Notes: generated by a model not told the origin, from the letters alone. 64,000 nucleotides of DNA from Bacteroidota bacterium (GCA_023394415.1 JAEXAR010000043.1:62001-126000); one strand, 5' to 3'. Positions 1 through 9,220 are shown, counted from the first letter of the stretch. Translations and numbers: made by a program.

Positions 1-2
1 TT

Positions 3-263
3 ACAGAAGCTGCTAAAACCAGATTTGGTTCAGGTTGGGCTTGGCTTTGCAAAAACGAAGATGGTTCTGTTGCTGTTTGTTCAACTCCAAACCAAGACAA
101 TCCTTTAATGCCGGTTGTAGAGTGCAAAGGAACACCAATTCTTGGTTTAGATGTTTGGGAACATGCATATTACCTGCATTACCAAAACAGAAGACCAGAT
201 TATGTAACAGCATTTTTTGATGTTATTAACTGGGATAAAGTTGAAGAGCTTTACAATAAATAA
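3..263 (+). CDS. Fe/Mn superoxide dismutase, C-terminal part (5' end outside window)
   Basis: The reading frame enters from the left edge and ends at TAA 261-263, giving the last 86 residues. The end of the Fe/Mn superoxide dismutase family is clear: FGSGWAWL, then DVWEHAYYLHYQNRRP, which holds the Asp and His metal ligands, and a closing FFDVINWDKVEELY. The enzyme dismutates superoxide to peroxide and oxygen in the cytoplasm. Only two of the four metal ligands are inside the window, and metal preference cannot be judged. A strong terminator follows directly, so it ends its transcript. A separate periplasmic-type Cu/Zn enzyme lies at 58422-58928. Confidence 0.93.
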   Translation, partial: TEAAKTRFGSGWAWLCKNEDGSVAVCSTPNQDNPLMPVVECKGTPILGLDVWEHAYYLHYQNRRPDYVTAFFDVINWDKVEELYNK

Positions 264-286
264 CATTATATCAAACTATTATGGAT

Positions 287-311
287 AAAAGCCGTCAAAT
301 TGACGGCTTTT
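287..311 (+). terminator. Rho-independent terminator after superoxide dismutase
   Basis: AAAAGCCGTCA and TGACGGCTTTT form a perfect 11-bp stem with a 3-nt loop, followed by more T residues. It lies 24 nt after the SOD stop codon. Confidence 0.85.
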
Positions 312-362
312 TTATTTAATAATCTTTGATGTTACGAATTTTATCTCTGAAACCTTCTTTAG

Positions 363-1877
363 CTAAAAATTCATTTTAAGTAACGGCTCTATATATTCTC
401 TTTCATTGCTTAATCGGGGAACCTTGTTTTGTCCACCAAGTTTTCCACGTTGCGACATCCAATCGTAGAAAAGATTTTCGCGGGCAATGTGAATTACCGG
501 AGTTTTCAAAGTCATATTATTGTAGCGTTTAGCCTCGTAATCAGAATTTACGGATTTTAGGGTGTCATCAAAAACTTGGGTGAATTGCTCCAAATTTTCC
601 GGCTGTTTGCTGAATTCAAAAATCCACTCGTGGGATCCACTTTCACCGTCTTTCATATAAACTGGTGCTCCTGTGAAATCTATTATGGCAGAATTGGTTG
701 CTGCACAAGCTTTTGAAAGTGCGGTTTCTACATTTTCAATCATCAATTCTTCCCCAAATGCGTTGATATAATGTTTGGTTCGTCCTGAAATTTTAATTCT
801 AAAAGGATTTAAAGACGTGAACTGAATCGTATCACCAATTAAATAGCGCCATAAACCACCGTTTGTAGAAATCACTAAAGCATAATTTTTTCCGGTTTCA
901 ACCTCTTCAAGCGTTAGAGTCCTTGGAATTGAAGACCCAAACTCTTCCATCGGAATAAATTCATAGAAAATTCCATAATCGAGCATTAGAAGCATTTCGT
1001 CACTCCCGCTGCGATCCTGAATGCCGAAAAAGCCTTCAGAAGCATTATAAATTTCGTAGTAGTTGATATCTCTACCGATGAGTTGTCGGTACTGTTCACG
1101 GTATGGCTTAAAACTAATTCCTCCGTGGAAAAACACTTCAAGATTTGGCCACAGTTCAGAAATTGAGGATTGTCCTGTTTCTTTTAAAATTCTTTGTAGC
1201 AATACCATCATCCAACTCGGAACTCCTGTAATACTACCAACGTCTTGGTGTTTTACTTCAGAAACAATGGCTTTAAGTTTTGTTTCCCATTCGCTCATTA
1301 ATGAGACTTTTTTGCTGGGAACGGTTGTTATCTCAACCCAAAATGGAAGATTCTCAATTAAAATGGCAGATAAATCACCATATTTTGTGTTGAAACTTTC
1401 ATACATTTCTGCACTTCCACCCAATCTCAAATTTTTATTGGTGAAAAGTTGATTTTCCGGGTGATTATTGGCGTAAATGGAAATTAAATCTTTTCCTGCT
1501 TTGTAATGGCAATATTCCAGGCTTTCATCAGAAATTGGGATAAATTTGCTTTTAGCATTAGTAGTTCCTGAAGATTTTGCAAAGTGACGAATGAAACCGG
1601 GCCAAATTACATCTCTCTCTCCCTGTCTCGCTCTTTCGATATAAGGTTCGAAATCCTCATAGGTTACAATCGGAACCTGGTTCTGAAAATCACGGATGGT
1701 GGAAATATCACGGAACCCAAACTGCTTTCCGTAAGAGGTATCTTCTGCGTGATAAAGTTGAGAAAACAGCACGCCTTTTTGCGTATCAATCGGATGATTC
1801 ATAAAATTCTGAATCTGATCAATACGTTGCTTGATGAACCAGTTAACTACGGAATTGAACAGTGCTTTGGTTGCCAT
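363..1877 (-). CDS. GH3 auxin-responsive promoter family protein (acyl-acid amido synthetase fold)
   Basis: A 504-residue protein of the GH3 family, members of the adenylating ANL-like superfamily that in plants join amino acids to acyl acids such as auxin or jasmonate. Bacterial members are common in Bacteroidota and their substrate is unknown. The ATP-binding loop FAKSSGTTNAKSKFIP lies near residue 100, followed by YNASEGFFGIQ and a YLIGDTIQF motif further on. I start at ATG 1877 (MATKALFNS); an upstream in-frame extension of 16 hydrophobic residues is not family-like. A TAnnTTTG-type element (1884-1891) sits immediately upstream. It is divergent from the TolC-like gene and appears to be a single-gene unit. 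The family is secure; the reaction is inferred. Confidence 0.85.
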   Translation of the reverse strand: MATKALFNSVVNWFIKQRIDQIQNFMNHPIDTQKGVLFSQLYHAEDTSYGKQFGFRDISTIRDFQNQVPIVTYEDFEPYIERARQGERDVIWPGFIRHFAKSSGTTNAKSKFIPISDESLEYCHYKAGKDLISIYANNHPENQLFTNKNLRLGGSAEMYESFNTKYGDLSAILIENLPFWVEITTVPSKKVSLMSEWETKLKAIVSEVKHQDVGSITGVPSWMMVLLQRILKETGQSSISELWPNLEVFFHGGISFKPYREQYRQLIGRDINYYEIYNASEGFFGIQDRSGSDEMLLMLDYGIFYEFIPMEEFGSSIPRTLTLEEVETGKNYALVISTNGGLWRYLIGDTIQFTSLNPFRIKISGRTKHYINAFGEELMIENVETALSKACAATNSAIIDFTGAPVYMKDGESGSHEWIFEFSKQPENLEQFTQVFDDTLKSVNSDYEAKRYNNMTLKTPVIHIARENLFYDWMSQRGKLGGQNKVPRLSNEREYIEPLLKMNF

Positions 1878-1977
1878 ATTTAACAAAAATAGAAAAAAAA
1901 TTGCTCTACGAAAAGCCAAGAGCAATGTTTTGTAACAAAAAAAAGAAATCTTCGTCTAATAGTTTAAAATCAATACA

Positions 1978-3288
1978 ATGAAAAGAGTTTTTGCCGGTAT
2001 TTTTTCTTTGGTATTTGCGTATTCTTTTTCTCAAAAAAAATGGACATTGCAGGAAGCAGTAGATTATGCTATACAAAATAATTTACAAGTTATCTCCAAC
2101 AGCTACAATAAACAGTTACAGGATAAAAATCTTGAAATTGCCGGCCGTGAAAAACTCCCTTCAGTTTCAGGAAGCGTATCCAATAACTTCAGCTTTGGGC
2201 AACAAAGGTATATTAATGTGACGCAACGAAATGATAACTTTACCAACAGTACCAATGTAGGAGCAGACATTCTGCTTTACAACAACGGAAGGCTCGAAAA
2301 GAATTACCGTAAAACCGAATTCGAGGTGGAAGCTGCCAAATATGACGTAGAAAACATCAAAAACAATATTTCTTTGCAAATTGCACAGGAATATCTTTCA
2401 GCTTTACTCAACAAAGAAATTGTTGCTATTAATAAAAGTGCTGTTGATAACGCAGAAAAGCTTTATAAAAGGGCAAAAATCACTACAGAAGTCGGCACAA
2501 CTCCACAAACGGTTTTAGCAGAAGCAGAAGCCGCTCTAGCAAGAGAAAAACAAAATTTGAAAGCCTCACAAATCAACGTAAACCGCAGTTTGTTTTCATT
2601 AGCACAACTATTGCAATTGCCTGATTATAAGAATTTTGATATAGAGGACATTCCGCTCCAAAACAAAATTGATGCTCCATTATATTCTGCTGAAAATATT
2701 ATCAATACCGCTTATGAACAGCAACCACAGATAAAAGCTGCGGAGAATCGTATAAAAGCAGCAGAAGCCCAGACCGAAGTTGCCAAAACAGCCTTTTTCC
2801 CAACTGTTACCGGAAACGCAGGACTACAAAGCAATTATTTCAATCCTTTTAACCAAAATAATAATGGGTTTTTCAAACAATATGGTGATAATTTTGGACA
2901 ATACGCCGGAGTTTCTGCCAACATTCCAATTTTTAATAAAGGAATTACCAGAATCCAAGTGGAGCAAGCAAAAATAAATGAAGATATTGCACGCACCTCA
3001 CTCCTACAACAAAAACAAGAAGTTCGGCAAAATGTACAGAAAGCTCAGTTTGATGCCGAAAGCAATTACGAAAACTACCTCGCTGCAGTGCAGGCAGAAA
3101 AAAGTACAGCACTTGCACTTGATTTTGCAGAGAAAAGTTATGCCGCAGGAAGAACGACTATTTACGACCTGAATATTGCAAGAAATAATTACGCAAACGC
3201 CAAAGGCTCTGTAGCACAAGCAAAATACAACTTTCTTTTTAGCTTGAAGCTTCTTAATTTCTATGCCGGGATTCCACTTTCACTGTAA
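1978..3288 (+). CDS. TolC family outer-membrane efflux protein
   Basis: 436 residues with an N-terminal signal peptide (MKRVFAGIFSLVFAYSFSQ) and two halves rich in long coiled-coil helices, as in outer-membrane efflux proteins that form the trimeric channel-tunnel of tripartite pumps or type I secretion. The N-terminal WTLQEAVDYAIQNN and the repeat-like motif YEQQPQIKAAENRIKAAEAQ are typical of the family in Bacteroidota. No inner-membrane pump or adaptor gene is adjacent, so it may serve pumps encoded elsewhere. The start is fixed by the signal peptide. It lies about 100 bp from the divergent GH3 gene. Confidence 0.88.
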   Translation: MKRVFAGIFSLVFAYSFSQKKWTLQEAVDYAIQNNLQVISNSYNKQLQDKNLEIAGREKLPSVSGSVSNNFSFGQQRYINVTQRNDNFTNSTNVGADILLYNNGRLEKNYRKTEFEVEAAKYDVENIKNNISLQIAQEYLSALLNKEIVAINKSAVDNAEKLYKRAKITTEVGTTPQTVLAEAEAALAREKQNLKASQINVNRSLFSLAQLLQLPDYKNFDIEDIPLQNKIDAPLYSAENIINTAYEQQPQIKAAENRIKAAEAQTEVAKTAFFPTVTGNAGLQSNYFNPFNQNNNGFFKQYGDNFGQYAGVSANIPIFNKGITRIQVEQAKINEDIARTSLLQQKQEVRQNVQKAQFDAESNYENYLAAVQAEKSTALALDFAEKSYAAGRTTIYDLNIARNNYANAKGSVAQAKYNFLFSLKLLNFYAGIPLSL

Positions 3289-3322
3289 ATAAATTTCTAT
3301 TTTAGTAGAAAAAATTGTCGGT

Positions 3323-3349
3323 GTGTCATTCTGAAATACATGAAGAACC
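3323..3349. repeat. Short interspersed repeat of TTCAGAATGAC type
   Basis: GTCATTCTGAA followed by TGAAGAACC. It is the reverse-complement form of similar words at 21081-21116 and 26351-26374. It lies between the TolC-like gene and sprT. Confidence 0.4.
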
Positions 3350-3387
3350 ATCTTCATTTCAAAATCTCAATTGACGCTTTTATAAAT

Positions 3388-3981
3388 ATGTCAATACAAA
3401 ACCTACAGAAATATCTGCCCGAAAATACTTTACCCTTTCTAAAAAGTTGGTTTGGTGATTATTACATTCATATTAAAATTACAAGAGGGCGAAATTCAAA
3501 ATTGGGCGATTACAGAAAAATGCCAGATAAAAGCCATCAAATTACCATCAATTCTACTTTAGAACCACAATTATTTTTCTTTGTTCTTACACACGAATTG
3601 GCACATATGATTGCATTTGAAAAATTTGGCAAAAGAATTTTACCTCACGGACAGGAATGGAAACACACCTTCCGTCATATGCTTGTAGAGAGCCTATCGA
3701 TTTATACAGAAGATTTAAAGCCTATTATTGTAAAATTTGCGAAATCACCAAAAGCCAATTTTATGGCAAGCCCCGATTTGGTAAGGTACTTTCATTTAAA
3801 AGAATTGCCCGATAATCATTCTTTTGTAGAGGATTTACAACCTCGTAATCAATTCATTCACAACAAACAAAGGTATGTTTTAATCGAAAAATTAAAAAAG
3901 AATTACCTTTGCAAAAACATAGACACTGGCCGAAATTACATCTTTAAAGGTTTGGCTAAAGTCGAAAAAACAACTTCATAA
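3388..3981 (+). CDS. SprT-like zinc metalloprotease-domain protein
   Basis: 197 residues. The motif LTHELAHMIAFEKFGK contains HExxH, with a downstream HGQEWKHTF, the arrangement of SprT-like/Wss1-related metalloproteases. The C-terminal part carries the motif KKNYLCKNIDTGRNYIFKGL with a single Cys, so the usual SprT zinc ribbon is not obvious. The start at 3388 (MSIQNLQKYLPE) is preferred over an ATG 48 nt upstream, because the homology-like region starts here and the extension overlaps an intergenic repeat. The gene is followed after 4 nt by manC and is probably co-transcribed. Its substrate is unknown. Confidence 0.82.
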   Translation: MSIQNLQKYLPENTLPFLKSWFGDYYIHIKITRGRNSKLGDYRKMPDKSHQITINSTLEPQLFFFVLTHELAHMIAFEKFGKRILPHGQEWKHTFRHMLVESLSIYTEDLKPIIVKFAKSPKANFMASPDLVRYFHLKELPDNHSFVEDLQPRNQFIHNKQRYVLIEKLKKNYLCKNIDTGRNYIFKGLAKVEKTTS

Positions 3982-3985
3982 AACA

Positions 3986-5068
3986 ATGATAACTTCAGAT
4001 AAATATTGTGTAATAATGGCTGGCGGAATTGGAAGCCGTTTTTGGCCTATGAGTACGGTAAAATTCCCAAAACAGTTTCAGGATATTCTGGGAACCGGTA
4101 GAACGATGATTCAGCAAACTTATGACAGAATTAGCCAAATTATCCCAAACGAAAACATCTTCGTCATCACCAATAAAGAATATGTAGAACTCTGCGGACA
4201 GCAATTACCTGAAATACCTGAAGAAAATATTGTGGGAGAACCCATGATGAAGAATACGTCTGCATGCAATCTTTACATGGCGAATAAAATTGCCGGAATA
4301 AATCCTAATGCAAAAATGGTGGTACTTCCTGCAGATCACCTTATTTTAAAAGAAAAAAAATTTATAGAGAAGATTGAACTAGCTTTCAAGCTCGTTTCCG
4401 AGAACGATTATTTGATCACTCTTGGCATAAAACCTACACGTCCTGATACTGGTTACGGCTATATCCAATATCTGTCGAATGAAAAGGATGAGTTTTTCAA
4501 GGTGAAAACTTTTACAGAAAAACCCAATCTTGAAATTGCAAAAACCTTTATAGAAAGTGGTGATTTCCTTTGGAATGCCGGAATTTTTGTTTGGAACGCC
4601 CAATCTATTCTTTCCGCTTTCGATAAATATCTTCCAGAGATGGTTCAGCAATTTAACTATTGCGAATATAACTCCGACCGAGAAATTGAATGCATCGATT
4701 TGATTTATCCTAAAGTTACCAAGATCTCTGTCGACAACGGAATTCTGGAAAAAGCCAAAAACGTTTACGTGATTCCAGCAGATTTAGGTTGGAGCGATCT
4801 CGGAACCTGGACTTCCGTTTATCAAAATGCCGAAAAAGACGATAACAATAACGCTATCGCCTCGAAAAATATCTTGACTTACAATTCGAAAGGAAATATT
4901 GTAAGGATTAAGAACCGTAATAAAGCCGCCATTATTGATGGTTTGAAAAATTATATTATTGTAGATACCGATAAATCGTTATTGATATGCCCACGAGATA
5001 ATGACCAGTTGATAAAAGATTATGTACTGGATTTAAAAAATTTCAAAAAAGGAGAGCGTTTTATGTAA
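3986..5068 (+). CDS. manC: Mannose-1-phosphate guanylyltransferase
   Basis: 360 residues. It makes GDP-mannose from mannose 1-phosphate and GTP for surface polysaccharides. The nucleotide-binding start VIMAGGIGSRFWPMS (GGxGxRxWPxS), the PADHLI motif, GIKPTRPDTGYGYIQY, FTEKP and FLWNAGIFVW are all in family order. The length matches the stand-alone guanylyltransferase, without the phosphomannose isomerase domain that many proteobacterial enzymes carry. It starts 4 nt after sprT and ends at a clear terminator, so the two form a small operon. No other GDP-sugar genes are nearby. Confidence 0.93.
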   Translation: MITSDKYCVIMAGGIGSRFWPMSTVKFPKQFQDILGTGRTMIQQTYDRISQIIPNENIFVITNKEYVELCGQQLPEIPEENIVGEPMMKNTSACNLYMANKIAGINPNAKMVVLPADHLILKEKKFIEKIELAFKLVSENDYLITLGIKPTRPDTGYGYIQYLSNEKDEFFKVKTFTEKPNLEIAKTFIESGDFLWNAGIFVWNAQSILSAFDKYLPEMVQQFNYCEYNSDREIECIDLIYPKVTKISVDNGILEKAKNVYVIPADLGWSDLGTWTSVYQNAEKDDNNNAIASKNILTYNSKGNIVRIKNRNKAAIIDGLKNYIIVDTDKSLLICPRDNDQLIKDYVLDLKNFKKGERFM

Positions 5069-5091
5069 AAGCCTTCAATTTCAAAATCAAT

Positions 5092-5117
5092 TCCGTTCTA
5101 GTAGCGGATTTTTTTTT
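5092..5117 (+). terminator. Rho-independent terminator after manC
   Basis: TCCGTT and AGCGGA pair (one G-U) around the 5-nt loop CTAGT, followed by nine T residues. Confidence 0.85.
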
Positions 5118-5145
5118 AATTTTATTAAAAATTAATATCCATTCT

Positions 5146-6681
5146 ATGCTCGTAAAAGTTTACGGAAGTGCAATACACGGTGTTTCAGCACAAATCATTA
5201 CCATAGAAGTTAATGTTGCAGGCGCTGGTGTTGGCTATCATTTGGTTGGTTTGCCGGACAATGCGATTAAGGAAAGTTCATACAGAATTTCTGCTGCGCT
5301 GAAGAATGTGGGCTATAATATTCCCGGCAAAAAAATCACGATTAATATGGCTCCTGCCGACTTACGCAAAGAAGGTTCCGCGTATGACCTCAGCATTGCG
5401 TTAGGAATTCTGGCAGCATCCAATCAGATTGAAGCAGAACATATTGGCGATTACCTCATTATGGGCGAGCTTTCCTTAGATGGTGGTTTACAGCCAATTA
5501 AAGGCGTTTTACCTATAGCAATAAAAGCCAGAGAAGACGGTTTTAAAGGCATTATCCTTCCAAAACAAAATACCAGAGAAGCGGCTATTGTAAACAATCT
5601 CGAAGTTTATGGGATAGAAAACATCAAGGAGGTTATTGATTTTTTTCACGAAGGAAAACCTTTGGTGAGAACGGAAATTGATACCAGAAAGGAGTTTCAC
5701 GATAAAGTAGATTCTTTTCCTTTTGATTTTTCTGAAGTAAAAGGTCAAGAAACTGCCAAGCGTGCGATGGAAGTTGCTGCTGCAGGAGGACACAACATTA
5801 TATTAATTGGACCTCCGGGAAGTGGCAAAACGATGCTGGCTAAAAGAATTCCGAGTATTTTACCTCCTCTAACTATAAAAGAAGCTCTTGAAACCACAAA
5901 AATTCATTCCGTAGCAGGAAAAATAGGAACCGAGACCTCGCTGATGACAGTGAGACCTTTCCGAAGTCCGCACCACACTATTTCTGATGTCGCTTTAGTT
6001 GGTGGTGGAAGCTATCCGCAACCCGGAGAGATTTCCCTTGCGCATAATGGCGTTTTATTTTTGGATGAAATGCCCGAGTTTAAAAGAACTGTTCTCGAAG
6101 TAATGCGTCAACCTTTGGAAGATCGGGTTGTTACAATATCTAGAGCAAAATTTACCGTTAATTATCCCGCCAGTTTTATGCTTGTGGCGAGTATGAACCC
6201 AAGTCCAAGCGGTTATTTTCCTGATGATCCTAATAATACTTCTTCCGTTTTCGAGATGCAGCGTTATATGAACAAGCTTTCTGGTCCTTTACTCGATAGA
6301 ATTGATATTCACATCGAAGTTCAAAAGGTTGAATTCGAGCAGCTTTCAGATAAGAGGAAAGGAGAAAACAGCATCAAAATACGCGAACGTGTTTTGCAAG
6401 CGCGTGAAATTCAGGAACAGCGATATAAAGATTTAGACATTAGTTACAATGCACAAATGGGTCCGAAAGAAATTGAGAAATACTGCGACCTTGATGATGC
6501 CTCACAAAACCTCATCAAAAATGCTATGGAGAAACTAAATCTTTCTGCCCGCGCCTACGACAGAATCTTAAAAGTTGCCAGAACCATTGCAGATTTAGAA
6601 CAGTCTGAAAATATTAACTCAAATCATATCGCAGAAGCCATTCAATACAGAAGCCTTGATCGAGAGTTCTGGAATGCATAA
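5146..6681 (+). CDS. YifB/ComM family Mg-chelatase-like AAA+ ATPase
   Basis: 511 residues, the usual length. An N-terminal Lon-S5-like domain (VGLPDNAIKESSYRI, KKITINMAPADLRKEG) precedes an AAA+ module with Walker A GPPGSGKT near residue 222 and Walker B-like LFLDEMPEF near 305. The C-terminal Mg-chelatase domain has the arginine-rich SARAYDRILKVARTIADLE. ComM homologues are DNA branch-migration helicases that help integrate DNA during natural transformation; that role is family knowledge, and in this organism it is inference. DprA, another transformation protein, lies 2.5 kb downstream on the same strand. The gene is bounded by terminators on both sides. Confidence 0.93.
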   Translation: MLVKVYGSAIHGVSAQIITIEVNVAGAGVGYHLVGLPDNAIKESSYRISAALKNVGYNIPGKKITINMAPADLRKEGSAYDLSIALGILAASNQIEAEHIGDYLIMGELSLDGGLQPIKGVLPIAIKAREDGFKGIILPKQNTREAAIVNNLEVYGIENIKEVIDFFHEGKPLVRTEIDTRKEFHDKVDSFPFDFSEVKGQETAKRAMEVAAAGGHNIILIGPPGSGKTMLAKRIPSILPPLTIKEALETTKIHSVAGKIGTETSLMTVRPFRSPHHTISDVALVGGGSYPQPGEISLAHNGVLFLDEMPEFKRTVLEVMRQPLEDRVVTISRAKFTVNYPASFMLVASMNPSPSGYFPDDPNNTSSVFEMQRYMNKLSGPLLDRIDIHIEVQKVEFEQLSDKRKGENSIKIRERVLQAREIQEQRYKDLDISYNAQMGPKEIEKYCDLDDASQNLIKNAMEKLNLSARAYDRILKVARTIADLEQSENINSNHIAEAIQYRSLDREFWNA

Positions 6682-6682
6682 A

Positions 6683-6706
6683 AAATGCTTCAAAAGTGAA
6701 GCATTT
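6683..6706. terminator. Terminator between yifB and the DUF3078 remnant
   Basis: AAATGCTTCA and TGAAGCATTT form a perfect 10-bp stem with a 4-nt AAAG loop. It lies between converging reading frames and could act in both directions. Confidence 0.75.
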
Positions 6707-6729
6707 ATTATTAAGAAGATATTTGAAAA

Positions 6730-7133
6730 TTATTTTTTCCAGCTTTGATTGTCTTTGGTTTGGGATCTCTTCACACCATTATCAATATTATAGGCGAAAC
6801 CTACACCTAAAGTCTGTTTCATTTGGGTTTTCTGAATTTGATTATGATCGTAAAGTAAATCTAAAGTCACTACAGATGAAACGTACTTATTAATTTTCAT
6901 ATTAAGAATTCCGCCATATGATAAGATAAGCCTTTCCGGATGATCAAGATAATTAGAGAAAACGGAGGCTGTGTTACCAATGTCATATTTTCCTTTAGTT
7001 TTACTTTCCATAGTGCCGTTCCTAGGAAACCAAACTGAAATAATGATGAATCACCATCGTTTTTCAAACCGTAGTTCCCCATTTTTTGTAAGTCTTTACC
7101 AAGCACAAAAGTGGACGAATTATGAGAATTAAT
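6730..7133 (-). pseudogene. Decayed C-terminal copy of the neighbouring DUF3078 gene
   Basis: Reading the minus strand, one frame gives TFVLGKDLQKMGNYGLKNDGD and a second gives SVFSNYLDHPERLILSYGG through KTQMKQTLGVGFAYN. Together these match the last ~130 residues of the intact DUF3078 protein encoded just upstream (TFVLDPKLQLAGRYGLERDG; FFSNYVHHPER; KTQMKQTLGVGFTYN). The two frames join at a frameshift near 6965-6975. A stop codon at 7134-7136 precedes the homology, and the ~240 N-terminal residues, including the signal peptide, are absent. It is the remnant of a tandem duplicate, not a functional gene. Confidence 0.85.
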
Positions 7134-7137
7134 TCAA

Positions 7138-8250
7138 TTATTTAGAAATGAAAGGCTTAATATTTTTCTTATTAGTGTTCTTTGGTTGTGCATCACTTCC
7201 TAAATTGTATGTAAATCCTACTCCCAAAGTCTGCTTCATTTGCGTTTTCTGCCTTTGATCGTGGTCATACACTACATCTACACCGATAATTGCAGAAATA
7301 AACTTGTTGAATTTCATATTCAAAACCCCGGAATAATTGATGTCTACTCTTTCTGGATGATGAACATAATTAGAGAAGAAATTGAGTTGGTTCACAAGAT
7401 TAATGTCTTTATAAATTTTCAGCCTGTGCAAAATATTCAGCATGGCACCAAGCTCTGTACGCACACTTTGCCCATCTCTTTCTAAACCATATCTTCCTGC
7501 AAGCTGCAATTTAGGATCGAGTACGAATGTAAATTTTCCGTTTGCCGGCCTAAATATTAACTGAAAATTCTCATTGGGGTTGTAAGAAATACCAATACCC
7601 GCATTTAAATAACCCGGAGCCATAAATTTTGAAACCCGATTCTCGTAAACCGGATTTGGCGTTAAGATATAATTATAACCTGGTGTAAATTGAGACAAAA
7701 ACTGGTAACCTGTTGATAGATAATAATTTCTCCCAAGCTCATATCCATAATTGGTGGACACGCTGATGAAGTCTTCCGTTTTTCTCGTAGTCTGCCCTTC
7801 TGTTGCAACAAAACCATAGCCTAGCTGAAATAGATTTTCTAGAAAATGCTTATCTTTTTTATAGCTTAAATTATAATTAATCTTACCTAAAACACCCATA
7901 TTATTATTACCTCCAGAATTCCAGTTAGAAAAAGTAGCCTGATTAAAAAGAAGGTTGTTCTGCCCATAGAAAAACCATCTTTTTTCCTTTTGTGAGTTTA
8001 AAAAATTAAAAGGAGTAATGGGAATTTCTTCAGGGATTTGTGGGATAATAATCTCATCTCTTACGACAATAGTGTCTTCTTTGGAGACTTCTATTTTCTC
8101 AATCACCGGATTGGCAAGACTATCAAGGTCTGGCAATATTTTGTTCCAACTGCTTTGTGAGATGGAGTCGATTTTCTTCTGAACTGGCGAACGCTGTGCA
8201 AAAACGTTTGCCGATAATAAAATGATAATCAATAGTACGCTTTGCTTCAT
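7138..8250 (-). CDS. DUF3078 outer-membrane-type protein
   Basis: About 370 residues with a signal peptide (MKQSVLLIIILLSANVFAQ). The rest is rich in alternating aromatic/polar strands (WFFYGQNNLLFNQATFSNWNSGGNN, GYELGRNYYLSTGYQFLSQF) as in DUF3078 proteins of Bacteroidota, probably an outer-membrane beta-barrel. It ends with an aromatic strand region and a polar tail rather than a terminal Phe. I start at ATG 8250 because AAAGGA lies just before it; an ATG at 8262 is in frame and equally spaced from a TATTTTTG element at 8271-8278. Function is unknown. A truncated, frameshifted paralogue lies directly downstream. Confidence 0.78.
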   Translation of the reverse strand: MKQSVLLIIILLSANVFAQRSPVQKKIDSISQSSWNKILPDLDSLANPVIEKIEVSKEDTIVVRDEIIIPQIPEEIPITPFNFLNSQKEKRWFFYGQNNLLFNQATFSNWNSGGNNNMGVLGKINYNLSYKKDKHFLENLFQLGYGFVATEGQTTRKTEDFISVSTNYGYELGRNYYLSTGYQFLSQFTPGYNYILTPNPVYENRVSKFMAPGYLNAGIGISYNPNENFQLIFRPANGKFTFVLDPKLQLAGRYGLERDGQSVRTELGAMLNILHRLKIYKDINLVNQLNFFSNYVHHPERVDINYSGVLNMKFNKFISAIIGVDVVYDHDQRQKTQMKQTLGVGFTYNLGSDAQPKNTNKKNIKPFISK

Positions 8251-8413
8251 AATTCCTTTCATTTCAAATGCAAAAATAAAGAATCCTATTTATTTCACTT
8301 TACATAATATTTTGAAATTTGTCTTTTATGTCCTGAAAATCTTTTAATTTCAATAAAAATTAGACAAAATTTCTGAATTTTACCATTGGCAGTTTTTTTG
8401 ACAAATCACGATT

Positions 8414-9187
8414 ATGCTGAAAAAATTTCAACTTTCAAAGAAAGCCGTTTTATATCCCTTGCTTATGCTTGCTGCGATGTGGACAGGTTTTTTCCTTCAG
8501 CATATAGGTTTTTTTCAAGATTGCTCTGGTTCTATTATTCCTTTAACACCGGAAGGATTGAAAGGGGTATTTTTCAGCCCTTTTTTACACGGAAACTTTG
8601 AGCATATCATTGGCAATTCACTTCCGATTGTGGTTCTGATGTTTTTGTTGTATCAGTTTTATCAACCCATTGCGAATAAAGTTTTTGTCTCCGGTTGGAT
8701 TGCTACCGGATTTTTAGTTTGGCTTTTGCCTCCAATTGATATTATGACAGGGGATTTTTACTATTCCTGTATTATTGGCGCGAGTGGATTGGTGTATGTT
8801 ATGGCGTTTTTTCTTTTTTTCAGTGGCGTATTTCGTTGGGATTTAAAGTTGTTGGCAGTAACGCTCGTGGTTGGTATGTATTATGGTGGTTTGGTTTGGG
8901 GCGTATTTCCGGAGGAGCTTTTTTATCAGCTGGATGAACCGAGTAAGATCTCTTGGCAGTCGCATCTTTCCGGTGCTGTAATTGGGATTATTCTGGCATT
9001 TATTTTTAAAGATTCAGGCGAAAAAAAGAAAAAATTTATCTGGGAATTTCCCAATTATTACAACGAGAAAGACGATAAATTGTGGAACGAATACAAAGAA
9101 TCTCATCCTGAAGATTTCGATGAGATGCCTTATAAAAAGAAAGATGCAATATGGGAACATCTGGATGAATTACGCAAAAAAGAATGA
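8414..9187 (+). CDS. Rhomboid family intramembrane serine protease
   Basis: 257 residues with six or more membrane helices. Catalytic features are visible: HGNFEHIIGNS in the second helix region, the nucleophile motif IIGASGLVY (Ser near residue 124), and the catalytic His in SHLSGAVIGIILAF near residue 185. A soluble charged tail of ~60 residues (IWEFPNYYNEKDDKLWNEYK) follows the last helix, an extension typical of many flavobacterial members. The substrate is unknown. It stands 33 bp upstream of dprA on the same strand and may be co-transcribed with it. Confidence 0.88.
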   Translation: MLKKFQLSKKAVLYPLLMLAAMWTGFFLQHIGFFQDCSGSIIPLTPEGLKGVFFSPFLHGNFEHIIGNSLPIVVLMFLLYQFYQPIANKVFVSGWIATGFLVWLLPPIDIMTGDFYYSCIIGASGLVYVMAFFLFFSGVFRWDLKLLAVTLVVGMYYGGLVWGVFPEELFYQLDEPSKISWQSHLSGAVIGIILAFIFKDSGEKKKKFIWEFPNYYNEKDDKLWNEYKESHPEDFDEMPYKKKDAIWEHLDELRKKE

Positions 9188-9220
9188 TTTTTTCTATTTT
9201 TGAATTTAAATTAATAACCC

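Noticed and set aside
3294..3311. Hairpin TTTCTA/TAGAAA after the TolC-like gene as terminator
   Set aside because: The stem is only six weak pairs and no proper T run follows. Not enough to call.
7138..7150. DUF3078 gene and its remnant considered as one gene split by a frameshift
   Set aside because: The remnant repeats the C-terminal part already present in the intact gene, so it is a duplicate and not the missing end.
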